64,000 nt of DNA, from contig NZ_LIVX01000003.1 in assembly GCF_001905665.1 (NCBI RefSeq), forward strand, positions 319,478-383,477, in the 5' to 3' direction. The notes under the pieces are model-generated. The model did not search any database, was not told the DNA's origin, and was given only the letters and a program-made list of their open reading frames with translations. This document shows, one piece after another, positions 1 to 8,104 of the stretch; within the stretch, counting starts at the first letter, position 1, and the number at the start of each line of letters is the position of its first letter. Position numbers and translations under genes: made by a program. The stretch is from Streptomyces sp. CB02261 (GTDB lineage Bacteria; Actinomycetota; Actinomycetes; Streptomycetales; Streptomycetaceae).

Positions 1-1
1 G

Positions 2-1627
2 TTCTCGCCGGACGGGCTCGCCGTCTTCGGCGTGGCGGGCGACCGGCTGACGATCATCGGCCACCACGGGCACAGCGACGGCGACGAGGGCCCGTTCTCG
101 TCGATGTCGCTCGACACCGACTATCCGGCGGCGGAGGTCGTACGGACCGGCCGGGCGATCTATCTGCCCTCGCCCGACGAGTACCTGCGCCGCTACCCCA
201 TGACCTGGCCGCTCGCGCAGCGCTTCGGCCGCCGCTCCTGGGCCTTCGTGCCGCTGGTCGTCGCCGGGCGCACGATGGGGGCCTGGATGGCGGCCTTCAA
301 GCACCCGGTGGTGTTCACGCCCGACGAGCGGTCCGTTCTCACCACGGTGGCGCGGATGCTCGCGCAGGCCCTCGCACGCGCGGGCGTGGCCGAGTCCGAG
401 CGGGAGCTGTCGCTCGGACTCCAGCGCACGATGATGCCGGTCCTCGGGCCGGGGATCCCCGGCATCCAGGTCGCGGCCCGGTACGTGCCGACCGGCGGCG
501 GGCTCCAGGTCGGCGGCGACTGGTACGACATGATCCGGCTCCCCGGCGGCACCTCCCGCACCGGTGGGCGCGGCCCCGGGCGGATCGCCCTCGTCATCGG
601 TGACGTCCAGGGCCACGACGTGCGGGCGGCGGGCCTGATGGGGCAGCTGCGGATCGCCCTGCGCGCGTACGCCTCCGAGGGCCACCGGCCGGACGCGGTC
701 CTCTCCCGCGCCTCGCGCTTCCTGTACGGGATCACCGACGGCGACGACGGGGAGCAGGCGGGTGGCCCGCGCTTCGCGACCTGTCTGTACCTGGAGGTCG
801 ACCTGGAGTCCGGGACGGTCGACATCGCGCGGGCGGGACACCCGGACCCGGCGGTACGGATGAACGACGGAACGGTTCTGCTCAGGCCCACGGCCGGCGG
901 GCTCCCGCTCGGCATCGACCCCGACACCGACTACCCCACCACCCGGCTCACCCTGGAGCCCGGCGAGACCCTGATGATCTGCACCGACGGCCTCCTGGAG
1001 ACCGGCGGACACGACCTGGACTCCGGCTGGGAGCGGGTCAGGAAGCTGCTGGAGTCCCACGACGGCGAGGACCTGGAACAGCTCGCCGACACCCTCGTGG
1101 AGGCCGTCCACGGCCCCGGCTCCCATCACACGACCGGGCCGCTCGCCGACCGCCGCGAAGACGACATCGCGGTCCTGCTGCTCTCCCGCCGCCCGGCCGA
1201 CGGGCGGCCGCAGGCCCCGCGCCGCACCCTCATGACGATCGCGCAGGCGGAACCGGAGCGGATCGCGGAGGCGCGGGAGCAGATACGGCAGCTGCTGCAC
1301 GACTGGGCCGACGGGGACCAGCTCGACTCGGCGGTCCTGATGGTCTCCGAGATGGTCACCAACGTCCTCGTCCACACGGACGGCGACGCGCTCCTGGTCG
1401 CCGAGGTCGCGTGCGCGGAGAGGTCCCGGCGGCTGCGCGTCGAGGTCTCCGACACCAGCGACGAACTGCCGCACAAGCGCCACCCGGGCGAGATGGCGTC
1501 GAGCGGCCGCGGCCTGGTCCTGATGGAGATGCTGGCGGACGCGTGGGGCGTCGACCCGCGCGGCGAGGGCAAGGCGATCTGGTTCGAGCTGAACGAGTCG
1601 GCCACGGGGGAGGGGTGCTGCGCGTAG
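2..1627 (+). CDS. PP2C-type SpoIIE phosphatase with GAF and anti-sigma-like ATPase domains (5' end outside window)
   Basis: The reading frame is open to the left edge, so the N-terminus is missing. The visible protein begins in the last part of a GAF-like sensor domain (about the first 115 residues). A SpoIIE/PP2C phosphatase domain follows (about 130-390), with the metal-binding Asp motifs GGDWYD, IGDVQGHD and CTDGLLE. The C-terminus (about 400-531) is a GHKL/RsbW-like ATPase with the N-box MVSEMVTNVLVHT and the GRGLVLMEML loop. In this family the phosphatase dephosphorylates an STAS anti-anti-sigma factor and the kinase domain acts as its antagonist, so the protein probably controls a partner-switching sigma pathway. 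No partner genes lie next to it. The stop codon and last residues fall inside sequence resembling the tandem repeat that follows, so the extreme C-terminus may have been formed by repeat expansion. Confidence 0.9.
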   Translation, partial: FSPDGLAVFGVAGDRLTIIGHHGHSDGDEGPFSSMSLDTDYPAAEVVRTGRAIYLPSPDEYLRRYPMTWPLAQRFGRRSWAFVPLVVAGRTMGAWMAAFKHPVVFTPDERSVLTTVARMLAQALARAGVAESERELSLGLQRTMMPVLGPGIPGIQVAARYVPTGGGLQVGGDWYDMIRLPGGTSRTGGRGPGRIALVIGDVQGHDVRAAGLMGQLRIALRAYASEGHRPDAVLSRASRFLYGITDGDDGEQAGGPRFATCLYLEVDLESGTVDIARAGHPDPAVRMNDGTVLLRPTAGGLPLGIDPDTDYPTTRLTLEPGETLMICTDGLLETGGHDLDSGWERVRKLLESHDGEDLEQLADTLVEAVHGPGSHHTTGPLADRREDDIAVLLLSRRPADGRPQAPRRTLMTIAQAEPERIAEAREQIRQLLHDWADGDQLDSAVLMVSEMVTNVLVHTDGDALLVAEVACAERSRRLRVEVSDTSDELPHKRHPGEMASSGRGLVLMEMLADAWGVDPRGEGKAIWFELNESATGEGCCA

Positions 1628-1638
1628 CGCTCACGGCG

Positions 1639-1847
1639 AGCGCCGGGTGCTGTGCGCGGCCGTGTCGCGGGTAGGGCGAACGGCCAGCGCCGGGTGCTGT
1701 GCGCGGCCCTGCTGCGCGTAGCGCTACGGCGAGCGCCGGGTGCTGTGCGCGGCCGTGTCGGGGGTAGGGCGAACGGCCAGCGCCGGGTGCTGTGCGCGGC
1801 CCTGCTGCGGGTAGGGCGAACGGCGAGCGCCGGGTGCTGTGCGCGGC
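1639..1847. repeat. Tandem repeat, five copies of a ~47 bp unit
   Basis: The 22 bp core AGCGCCGGGTGCTGTGCGCG(GC) starts at 1639, 1686, 1732, 1779 and 1826, giving periods of 47, 46, 47 and 47 bp. The spacers alternate between two related versions (containing CGTGTCG or CCTGCTGC). A partial unit overlaps the stop codon of the preceding phosphatase gene. The array can be read as an ORF in several frames but has no ribosome binding site, so it is treated as non-coding. It looks like a variable-number tandem repeat produced by slippage. Confidence 0.9.
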
Positions 1848-1968
1848 GCGGACGGGCCGGAAAGGCCTGGTCCTCACGCGTCGCCGTCCCCTCGTCCCGC
1901 CGCGCGCCGCCCCCGCCCGCGGCGCAGACTGGTGTCGTACGGCCGCCGGGGGGACCACGGAGCTTGCC
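1848..1968. other. Leader of the MBL-fold gene
   Basis: This 121 bp stretch between the repeat array and the next start codon is GC-rich and contains no convincing gene. It presumably holds the promoter of the MBL-fold gene. No clear -35/-10 pair was recognised. A weak Shine-Dalgarno (GGAG) lies shortly before the ATG at 1969. Confidence 0.4.
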
Positions 1969-2787
1969 ATGGACATCCACAAGGTCGGAAGCGACACCAC
2001 CGTCCTGGCCGACAGCCTCGAAGTGCCCGGGATCGGGCACATCCCCGCCAACGCCTTCGTCCTCACCGCCGCCGAACCCGTCGTCGTCGACACGGGCCTC
2101 TCGGTGGCCGACCGGAACTTCGTCAACACGCTCGGCTCGGTCGTCGACCCCGCCGACGTCCTCTGGATCTGGCTCACCCACCCCGACCGCGACCACACGG
2201 GCGGCATCTTCGACCTGCTGGTGGCCGCGCCCCGGGCGAAGGTCGTCACGACGTTCATCGGCGCCGGGATCATGACCACCGAGCGTCCGCTGCCGACGGA
2301 CCGCGTGTTCTTCCTCAACCCCGGCCAGTCCCTCGACGTCGGCGACCGCATGCTCCGCGCGTTCAGGCCGCCGCTCTTCGACAACCCGGCCACGGTCGGC
2401 TTCTACGACGAGAAGACCCGGATCTGCTTCAGTTCCGACTGCTTCGGCGGGCCGATGCCGACGCAGGAGCTCGCGGAGAGCGGTCACGCGAACGACCTCA
2501 AGCCCGAGGAACTGCGCCAGGCGCAGCTGCTGTGGGCGTCCGTGGACAGCCCGTGGGTGCACATCGTGGACCCGGCCAAGTACCGGGCGACGATCGACCC
2601 GATCCGGGACATGGCGCCGGAGATCGTGCTGTCCACGCATCTGCCGCCGGCCGTACGGATGACGGCGTCGATGCTCGACACGATCACGACGGCACCGGAC
2701 GTGGACCCGTTCGTCGGTCCCGACCAGGCGGCCCTGGAGCAGATGCTGGCGAGCTTCGAGCCGGGCGGCCAGCCGGCGGCGACCTGA
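1969..2787 (+). CDS. Metallo-beta-lactamase-fold protein of the flavodiiron/ODP type with an altered metal site
   Basis: The 272-residue protein has an MBL fold. The first metal motif is THPDRDHTGG, the H-x-[D/E]-x-D-H form found in flavodiiron-type domains rather than the classic HxHxDH. A later Asp (SSDCFGG) and a C-terminal His (STHLPP) fit metal-ligand positions. The usual third His, expected in the stretch before the Asp, is not visible: that stretch reads RPPLFDNPAT. The protein may therefore bind one metal or act as a non-catalytic sensor. There is no flavodoxin domain. The ATG at 1969 is preferred because everything upstream in the same frame is the repeat array. It converges on the AI-2E permease gene with a 13 bp gap. 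The substrate is unknown. Confidence 0.8.
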   Translation: MDIHKVGSDTTVLADSLEVPGIGHIPANAFVLTAAEPVVVDTGLSVADRNFVNTLGSVVDPADVLWIWLTHPDRDHTGGIFDLLVAAPRAKVVTTFIGAGIMTTERPLPTDRVFFLNPGQSLDVGDRMLRAFRPPLFDNPATVGFYDEKTRICFSSDCFGGPMPTQELAESGHANDLKPEELRQAQLLWASVDSPWVHIVDPAKYRATIDPIRDMAPEIVLSTHLPPAVRMTASMLDTITTAPDVDPFVGPDQAALEQMLASFEPGGQPAAT

Positions 2788-2800
2788 TCGACAAGGCCCC

Positions 2801-3850
2801 CTAGGGGGTGTCTGCCCCGTACCGCGTCCGCAGTTCGCCGAGGACGCCCGTCGCCGCGGCCGTCAGCGGTACGGCGAGCAGCATGCCCAGGATGCCCGCG
2901 ACGGACGCCCCGGCCGTGATCGCCAGCATCACCGCGGCCGGGTGCATCTGCACGGTCCGGCTCTGCACCATCGGCTGGAGCACGTTCCCCTCGATGACCT
3001 GCACGGCGAGGACGATCCCGAGGACCCACAGGGCGATGACGAAGCCCCGGTCGGCGAGGGCGACGAGGACGGCGACGGCGCCGGAGAGGAAGGCGCCGAG
3101 GTACGGGATGTAGGCCGTGACGAAGACGAGCGCGGCCAGGCCCACCGCGCCGGGCACGTCGAGGACGAGGAGGCCGACGCCGATGAGGACGGCGTCGACG
3201 AGGGCGACGAGGGTCGTCCCGCGCATGAAGCCCTCGACGGCCTCGTACGCCCGGCGGGCCATGGCCTCGACGGTGTCGCCCGTGCCGGCCGGGACGAGGG
3301 AGCGCAGGGCGCCGGCGGCGCGGTCGGAGTCGCGCAGGAAGAAGAAGATGAGGAGGAGGGCGAGGACGGCGGTGGCGAGCACCTCGCCGACGACGCTGAT
3401 GCCGCTGATGACCCCGGAGGCGGCGGTCCCGCCGAACTTCTCCAGGAGGGTTCTGGCGTTCTTGGCGAGGTCGTCGAGGGAGGTCCCGGCAGCGCCGAGG
3501 TGCCGGGCGATGTCGGTGGCGGCCTGTCGCAGCGAGGCGACGATCTGGTCGCCGGTCTCGACGAGGGCGGCGACGACGATGTACGTGGCGCCGCCGACGA
3601 CCGTGAGGACGGCGACGACGGTCAGCCCTGCGGAGAGCGACTTCTGGACCTTCATCCGCAGCAGGCGCCGGTGGAGGGGCCTGAGGAGGGCGGTGCCGAG
3701 GATCGCGAGCAGGACGGGGGTGACGGCCGTCTTGAAGACGACGCACAGCCAGACGAAGACGGCGGCGACCCCGGCGACCAGCAGCAGGACGGCGCACCAG
3801 GCGGCGACGCGGCGGGCGGGTTCGGGGAGGAGCGCGGGCGTCGTCTGCAC
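2801..3850 (-). CDS. AI-2E family transporter (UPF0118 membrane permease)
   Basis: The 349-residue integral membrane protein has the AI-2E/UPF0118 layout: two N-terminal transmembrane segments, a middle pair around residue 70, a charged cytoplasmic stretch (about 95-150) and a C-terminal bundle. The C-terminal part includes the family's conserved region around AYIPYLGAFLSG and VIEGNVLQPMVQS. Members export small molecules or act as Na+/H+ antiporters; the substrate cannot be inferred here. Translation appears to start at a GTG (3850). No neighbouring gene suggests a partner, and the spacer before the pirin gene is about 200 bp. Confidence 0.85.
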   Translation of the reverse strand: MQTTPALLPEPARRVAAWCAVLLLVAGVAAVFVWLCVVFKTAVTPVLLAILGTALLRPLHRRLLRMKVQKSLSAGLTVVAVLTVVGGATYIVVAALVETGDQIVASLRQAATDIARHLGAAGTSLDDLAKNARTLLEKFGGTAASGVISGISVVGEVLATAVLALLLIFFFLRDSDRAAGALRSLVPAGTGDTVEAMARRAYEAVEGFMRGTTLVALVDAVLIGVGLLVLDVPGAVGLAALVFVTAYIPYLGAFLSGAVAVLVALADRGFVIALWVLGIVLAVQVIEGNVLQPMVQSRTVQMHPAAVMLAITAGASVAGILGMLLAVPLTAAATGVLGELRTRYGADTP

Positions 3851-4049
3851 CCGTCCACCGGACCACGCCGGCCGGCGTGTCGTCGCGCGCTGACGGCCCG
3901 TACGGGTGACGGCCCGTCAGGCCGGGTCGCGGAGGGGTGCGGCGGGAGGGGCCGTACGGAAGGCGCGTCCGGTACCGCGACAGGGGCCGTACGGGGTGCG
4001 GGGCGCCACCGGCACCCCGCACCCCGTCCCCGTATCCCCGTACGCGTCC

Positions 4050-5012
4050 CTACTCCCCCATCCCGTGCACCGCCGGGATCGTGCCCAGTCGGCCCGCCTG
4101 GAAGTCCTCGAAGGCCTGGCGCAGTTCGGCCTGGGTGTTCATGACGAACGGGCCGTAGTGGGCCATGGGCTCGCGGATCGGCTGCCCGCCGAGGAGGACG
4201 ACCTCCAGGTCCGGCGTGTTGCCGTCCTGCTTCTCGTCGGCGCGGACGGTGAGGGCGCCGCCCTTGCCGAAGACGGCGGTCTGGCCCGTGTGGACCGGTC
4301 GCCGGTCGGCGCCGACGGTGCCGCGTCCGGCGAGGACGTACGCGAGGCCGTTGAAGTCCTCGCGCCACGGCAGGGTGATCTCGGCGCCCGGGCGCAGGGT
4401 GGCGTGGATCATCGTGATCGGGGTGTGGGTGATGCCCGGCCCGTCGTGGCCGTCGAGCTCGCCGGCGATGACGCGGAGCAGCGCGCCGCCGTCGGGGGTG
4501 GTGAGGAGCTGGACCTGGCCGCCGCGGATGTCCTGGTAGCGGGGGGCCATCATCTTGTCGGCGGCGGGCAGGTTGACCCACAGCTGGAGGCCGTGGAAGA
4601 GGCCGCCGCTGACGACGAGGGCCTCCGGCGGCGCCTCGATGTGGAGGAGGCCGGAGCCGGCGGTCATCCACTGGGTGTCGCCGTTGGTGATGGTGCCGCC
4701 GCCACCGTTGGAGTCCTGGTGGTCGAAGATCCCGTCGATGATGTAGGTGACGGTCTCGAAGCCGCGGTGGGGGTGCCAGGGCGTGCCCTTGGGCTCTCCG
4801 GGCGCGTACTCCACCTCGCCCATCTGGTCCATCATGATGAACGGGTCGAGGTACTGGTAGTTGATCCCGGCGAACGCGCGGCGCACCGGGAAGCCCTCGC
4901 CCTCGAAGCCCGAGGGGGCCGTGGTCACGGCGAGCACGGGGCGGGAGACGGCGTCGGCGGGGGCGGTGACGCGCGGCAGGGTGAGCGGGTTCTCGACAGT
5001 CACGGCAGGCAT
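4050..5012 (-). CDS. Pirin family protein (gene containing the phiC31 attB site)
   Basis: The 320-residue protein has two cupin domains. The pirin motifs HPHRGFETVTYI and the second His/Glu metal-ligand region (EWM-type sequence TQWMTAGSGLLHIE) are visible in the N-terminal cupin. Pirins bind Fe and act as quercetinases or as redox-responsive regulators of central metabolism. The ATG at 5012 is preceded by an ideal AGGAGGT (5018-5024, minus strand), which rules out the longer in-frame extension. Expression is probably from the short region around 5045-5090. The gene also contains an almost perfect attB for phage phiC31 (4767-4814), as the S. coelicolor pirin gene SCO3798 does. Confidence 0.93.
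   Translation of the reverse strand: MPAVTVENPLTLPRVTAPADAVSRPVLAVTTAPSGFEGEGFPVRRAFAGINYQYLDPFIMMDQMGEVEYAPGEPKGTPWHPHRGFETVTYIIDGIFDHQDSNGGGGTITNGDTQWMTAGSGLLHIEAPPEALVVSGGLFHGLQLWVNLPAADKMMAPRYQDIRGGQVQLLTTPDGGALLRVIAGELDGHDGPGITHTPITMIHATLRPGAEITLPWREDFNGLAYVLAGRGTVGADRRPVHTGQTAVFGKGGALTVRADEKQDGNTPDLEVVLLGGQPIREPMAHYGPFVMNTQAELRQAFEDFQAGRLGTIPAVHGMGE
4767..4814 (-). other. phiC31 attB-like attachment site within the pirin gene
   Basis: The 48 bp here match the S. coelicolor phiC31 attB, as I recall it, at 46 positions. The two differences are G for C at the fourth base and T for C at the thirty-first. The TT crossover core is at 4789-4790, within GTGCCCTTGGGCTC. On the coding strand the site encodes part of the conserved pirin segment EYAPGEPKGTPWHPH. 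The site is uninterrupted, so no phiC31-type prophage occupies it. Confidence 0.9.
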
Positions 5013-5060
5013 GACGGACCTCCTAGGTGCGGCCTCGGCGGCCGTGTACGTCCACTTTAG

Positions 5061-5073
5061 TTGAACGCTGAAC
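5061..5073 (-). promoter_or_regulatory. Possible regulator site upstream of pirin
   Basis: TTGAACGCTGAAC contains the pentamer TGAAC twice with a 7 bp spacing, in the only AT-rich stretch upstream of pirin. On the minus strand the adjacent TAAAGT could serve as a -10 element. This is suggestive only. Confidence 0.25.
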
Positions 5074-5143
5074 TTCTTGCCACCCGGAACACGGAACGCC
5101 CGGGAGGAATTCCTCCCGGGCGCCCCCGTGCGTTCAGGATCGG

Positions 5144-5644
5144 TCAGCCGTACATCCGGCGCATCGCGAAGTCGACCATCTGCTCCACGGCCTTCGCGTC
5201 GAAGACCATCCGGTGGTCGCCCTCCATGTCGAGGACGAAGCCGTAGCCCGTCGGCAGCAGGTCGATCACCTCGGCGCCGGTGATCACGAAGTACTTCGAC
5301 TCCTTGCCCGCGTACCGCCGCAGCTCCTTGAGCGAGGTGAACATCGGGATGACCGGCTGCTGGGTGTTGTGCAGGGCCAGGAAACCCGGGTTGTCCCCGC
5401 GCGGGCAGTAGACCTTGGAGGTCGCGAAGATCTGCTGGAAGTCCTCGGGCGCGAGCGTGCCGGTCGTGAAGGCGCGCACGGCGTCCGCGAGGGAGGGCGG
5501 CGAGGGCTCGGGGTAGAGCGGGGCCTGCTGCTGCCCGTACCCGGCCTGCATGCCGCCCTGCATGTCGGCCTGCGGGGCGTACTGCTGCTGCGGAGGCGGC
5601 GGGTACTGCTGCTGGGCACCCGGATTCTGCTCGTAGCCGTACAT
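5144..5644 (-). CDS. SseB family protein with Gln/Pro/Tyr/Gly-rich N-terminus
   Basis: The 166-residue protein starts with about 45 residues of low-complexity Q/P/G/Y-rich sequence. A compact SseB-like N-terminal domain follows, with the motifs LALHNTQQPVIPMFTS and GAEVIDLLPTGYGFVLD. In Streptomyces such proteins often lie close to ESX/type VII-associated genes, and here a WXG-like cassette begins 217 bp away on the other strand. The disordered leader suggests a docking or multivalent role. No enzymatic motif is visible and the specific role is unknown. Confidence 0.8.
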   Translation of the reverse strand: MYGYEQNPGAQQQYPPPPQQQYAPQADMQGGMQAGYGQQQAPLYPEPSPPSLADAVRAFTTGTLAPEDFQQIFATSKVYCPRGDNPGFLALHNTQQPVIPMFTSLKELRRYAGKESKYFVITGAEVIDLLPTGYGFVLDMEGDHRMVFDAKAVEQMVDFAMRRMYG

Positions 5645-5681
5645 GGGGCCAGCCTATCGACCCGTGGACGGTCCCAGCACT

Positions 5682-5767
5682 GCCCATGGGCGGTCGCGCG
5701 GCCCGGCCCACCGGCGGTCGCGCGGCACCGCCCATCGGCGGTCGCACCGCTGCCCGTGGGCGGTGAC
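5682..5767. repeat. Four-copy ~24 bp tandem repeat between divergent genes
   Basis: Units resembling GCCCATGGGCGGTCGC begin at 5682, 5706, 5730 and 5752 (periods 24, 24 and 22). They occupy most of the spacer between the divergent sseB-like and WXG-like genes and contain no ORF of note. Confidence 0.8.
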
Positions 5768-5861
5768 GGCGCAGTCGGCCCCACCCGCACCCGATCTTCG
5801 AACGCCCCTGCCCTCTTGCTAAGTTCGCGGAAGCAACTTTCGGTCACCACGGGGGTGGAAC

Positions 5862-6317
5862 ATGGCGTTGAACGCCACTTGGGAAGAGCTGTTCGGCGGA
5901 ACAGGCGGATCAGGCGGGACGGCACCGCCGGGACAGCCCGCGACGATGACCCTCGCGGGGGTGCCCGCCCCCGATTCCGGTGGAGGCGGCGGCGACGCGG
6001 ACCTGAAGGCCGACGAAGGCCCCTGGCACCAGGCCGGGAACACCGCCGGTGAGCTGCGCACCTCCACCACCGCCTCGCTCACCGACCTCGACACCGCGAA
6101 CGAGGGCGTCAGCGGCGGCACCGCCGGCTTCGACTCCTCGGCCGGCCTCGCCGAGATCCTCGGCACCTGGAAGGCCCGCCTCGGCGCCGTACGCGACGAG
6201 TGCGGCCGCCTGGAGGGCGCGCTGAAGGGCGCGGGCCTGCAGTTCGGCGAGCGCGAGGCCGCGACGAAGCGGAAGATCGCCGCCGAGGCGCCGGCTCCCG
6301 CGCGGAAGGAAGGCTGA
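5862..6317 (+). CDS. Small WXG100-like/helical protein of a hydrolase cassette
   Basis: The 151-residue acidic protein has a Gly/Pro-rich N-terminus (1-50) and a predicted helical-hairpin C-terminal half (about 52-140). The helical part contains PWHQAGNTAGELRTST and a following helix ending GALKGAGLQFGERE, resembling the WXG100-like small proteins encoded beside DUF1023 hydrolases in Streptomyces. There is no signal peptide or membrane segment. The next gene starts 5 bp downstream, so the two are co-transcribed. If the family resemblance is correct it would be a type VII secretion partner or chaperone of the hydrolase. The function is inferred. Confidence 0.7.
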   Translation: MALNATWEELFGGTGGSGGTAPPGQPATMTLAGVPAPDSGGGGGDADLKADEGPWHQAGNTAGELRTSTTASLTDLDTANEGVSGGTAGFDSSAGLAEILGTWKARLGAVRDECGRLEGALKGAGLQFGEREAATKRKIAAEAPAPARKEG

Positions 6318-6322
6318 GCCCC

Positions 6323-8104
6323 GTGCCCACCTGGCAGCAACTGCGCGACGTGAGACTGAACGAGTACACCGACGCGGCCGACGGCTGGGGCAAGGTCTCC
6401 TCCCGCTCCAACGCCGACAAGGACCGTGTCGACAACGGCATGTTCGCCAGGATCCACGACACGCAGAAGGGCGAGACCGCCACCGAGGCGACCCACGCCG
6501 TCCGGCAGCTCAGCCGCAACTACCAGTACCTGCACACCGAGTGCGGACTGGTGCGCACCGCGCTCAACGGGCTCGCCTCGGAGCTCGCGGCCCCGCAGAA
6601 GAAGCTGAAGCAGGCCCTGGAGGACGCGGAGAACCTCAAGTTCACCGTGAAGCCCGACGGTTCGGTCGAGTACCCGACCGACTCCTTCGTCCTCTCGCCC
6701 GGCTCCCACACCGCCGAGCACGGCGCGCCCGTCCCGCTCGCCCCCGGCAAGGGCGAAGGGGTCGGCAGCGCCGACGCCAACAAGGGCAAGGCCGAGGACA
6801 TCGCCCAGCGCATCGGCGACGCCGTCCGCGAGGCCGCCGAGATCGACGGCCGCTACGCCGCCGCCCTGCGCAGGCTCAAGGCCGGCCCCGGCCTGGACGT
6901 CAGCGACGCGGACCTGGTCGACGCCGCCGCCGACACCAAGGCCCTCCAGCAGGCCGCCGGGAAGTACGCCGACGACGACCGGATCCCGCACGGGAAGTCC
7001 GCCAAGGAGAACGCCGCGTGGTGGAACGGCCTCAGCCAGGAGCAGCGTGACGAGTACGCCACGCTCTACCCGGCCTCCGTCGGCGCCCTCGACGGCATCC
7101 CGTCCTCGGTCCGCGACGACGCCAACCGGACGGTCTTCGCCGAGAACCGGGCGCAGATCCTGACGGACCTGAACAAGCCCGCGCCGAACCAGTACATCCC
7201 CAACCCGAACGGCAGCTACCCGGCCGCGGTCCTCAGCCCCGAGTACAAGCAGTGGCAGAAGGACCAGGAGCGGCTGAAGGAGCAGCTCAAGGGCAGCGAC
7301 TCGATCCAGGCCCGCTTCGACGCCACCGGCAAGGAGGGCCTGCCGGAGGCGTACCTCCTCGGCTACGACAAGGAGGGCATCGGGCGGGCGATCATCGCCA
7401 ACGGCAACCCCGACACCGCCGACCACACCGCGGTCTACGTGCCGGGCACGACGACGAACCTGAAGGACTTCGACGGCAACATCAAGCGGATGACGGAGAC
7501 GTGGCTGGAGACCTCCAAGTGGGCGCCGGGACAGAACGTCTCGACGATCACCTGGTTCGGCTACGAAGCTCCGCAGTCCATCGCTCCCGACGCCATGCAG
7601 AAGGAGTGGGCACACAACGGATCCCCCCAGCTGCTCCGGTTCATGGACGGTCTGGAGACCGTCCAGGGCGGCGCCGACAACAGCCACACCACGATCATCG
7701 GACACAGCTACGGCTCGACCGTCGTCGGTGACGCCTCGAACAAGGGCGACCTGGCGGCCGACGACATCGTCGCGGTCGGCAGCCCCGGGATGCTCACCGG
7801 GAAGGCCGAGGACCTGGACGTCGGCAAGGACCACGTCTGGTCCGAGGCGGCGTGGAACGATGTCGTGCCCGCGGGTGGCAAGGTTGCCGGACTCGGCGGT
7901 TATACGTGGGGCGTCGAGACCTGGAACGGCATCCCGTTCAACGCCGGGTACGTGCAGACCGTTCCCTCCGACGAACTGTTCGGCGCCCATCGGATGGACG
8001 TCGACACCAGCGGACACAGCGACTACTGGACCCGGGACTCCGAGAGCCTGAAGAACCAGGCGAAGGTCGTGGCAGGCCGGTACGACAAGGTGAACGAGGA
8101 CTGA
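6323..8104 (+). CDS. DUF1023 alpha/beta hydrolase with long helical N-terminal region
   Basis: The 593-residue protein has two parts. Residues 1 to about 330 are a charged, mostly helical WXG/LXG-like region. The remainder is an alpha/beta hydrolase of the DUF1023 family, with nucleophile elbow GHSYGS near residue 465 and a likely catalytic His in TSGHSDYW near the C-terminus. The GTG at 6323 is preferred: GGAAGG lies just upstream, and the longer frame would run back through the preceding gene. Its stop overlaps the start of the lipoprotein gene by one base. The arrangement (helical delivery domain, enzyme domain, lipoprotein partner) resembles secreted effectors. The substrate is unknown. 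Confidence 0.85.
   Translation: MPTWQQLRDVRLNEYTDAADGWGKVSSRSNADKDRVDNGMFARIHDTQKGETATEATHAVRQLSRNYQYLHTECGLVRTALNGLASELAAPQKKLKQALEDAENLKFTVKPDGSVEYPTDSFVLSPGSHTAEHGAPVPLAPGKGEGVGSADANKGKAEDIAQRIGDAVREAAEIDGRYAAALRRLKAGPGLDVSDADLVDAAADTKALQQAAGKYADDDRIPHGKSAKENAAWWNGLSQEQRDEYATLYPASVGALDGIPSSVRDDANRTVFAENRAQILTDLNKPAPNQYIPNPNGSYPAAVLSPEYKQWQKDQERLKEQLKGSDSIQARFDATGKEGLPEAYLLGYDKEGIGRAIIANGNPDTADHTAVYVPGTTTNLKDFDGNIKRMTETWLETSKWAPGQNVSTITWFGYEAPQSIAPDAMQKEWAHNGSPQLLRFMDGLETVQGGADNSHTTIIGHSYGSTVVGDASNKGDLAADDIVAVGSPGMLTGKAEDLDVGKDHVWSEAAWNDVVPAGGKVAGLGGYTWGVETWNGIPFNAGYVQTVPSDELFGAHRMDVDTSGHSDYWTRDSESLKNQAKVVAGRYDKVNED

Noticed and set aside
1639..1847. Repeat array as a CRISPR
   Set aside because: The 'spacers' are themselves nearly identical and the unit is directly tandem. 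There are no cas genes.
2797..2808. Perfect palindrome CCCCCTAGGGGG as a terminator
   Set aside because: It has no loop, so it cannot form a proper transcript hairpin. It lies over the stop codon of the AI-2E gene and may be coincidental.
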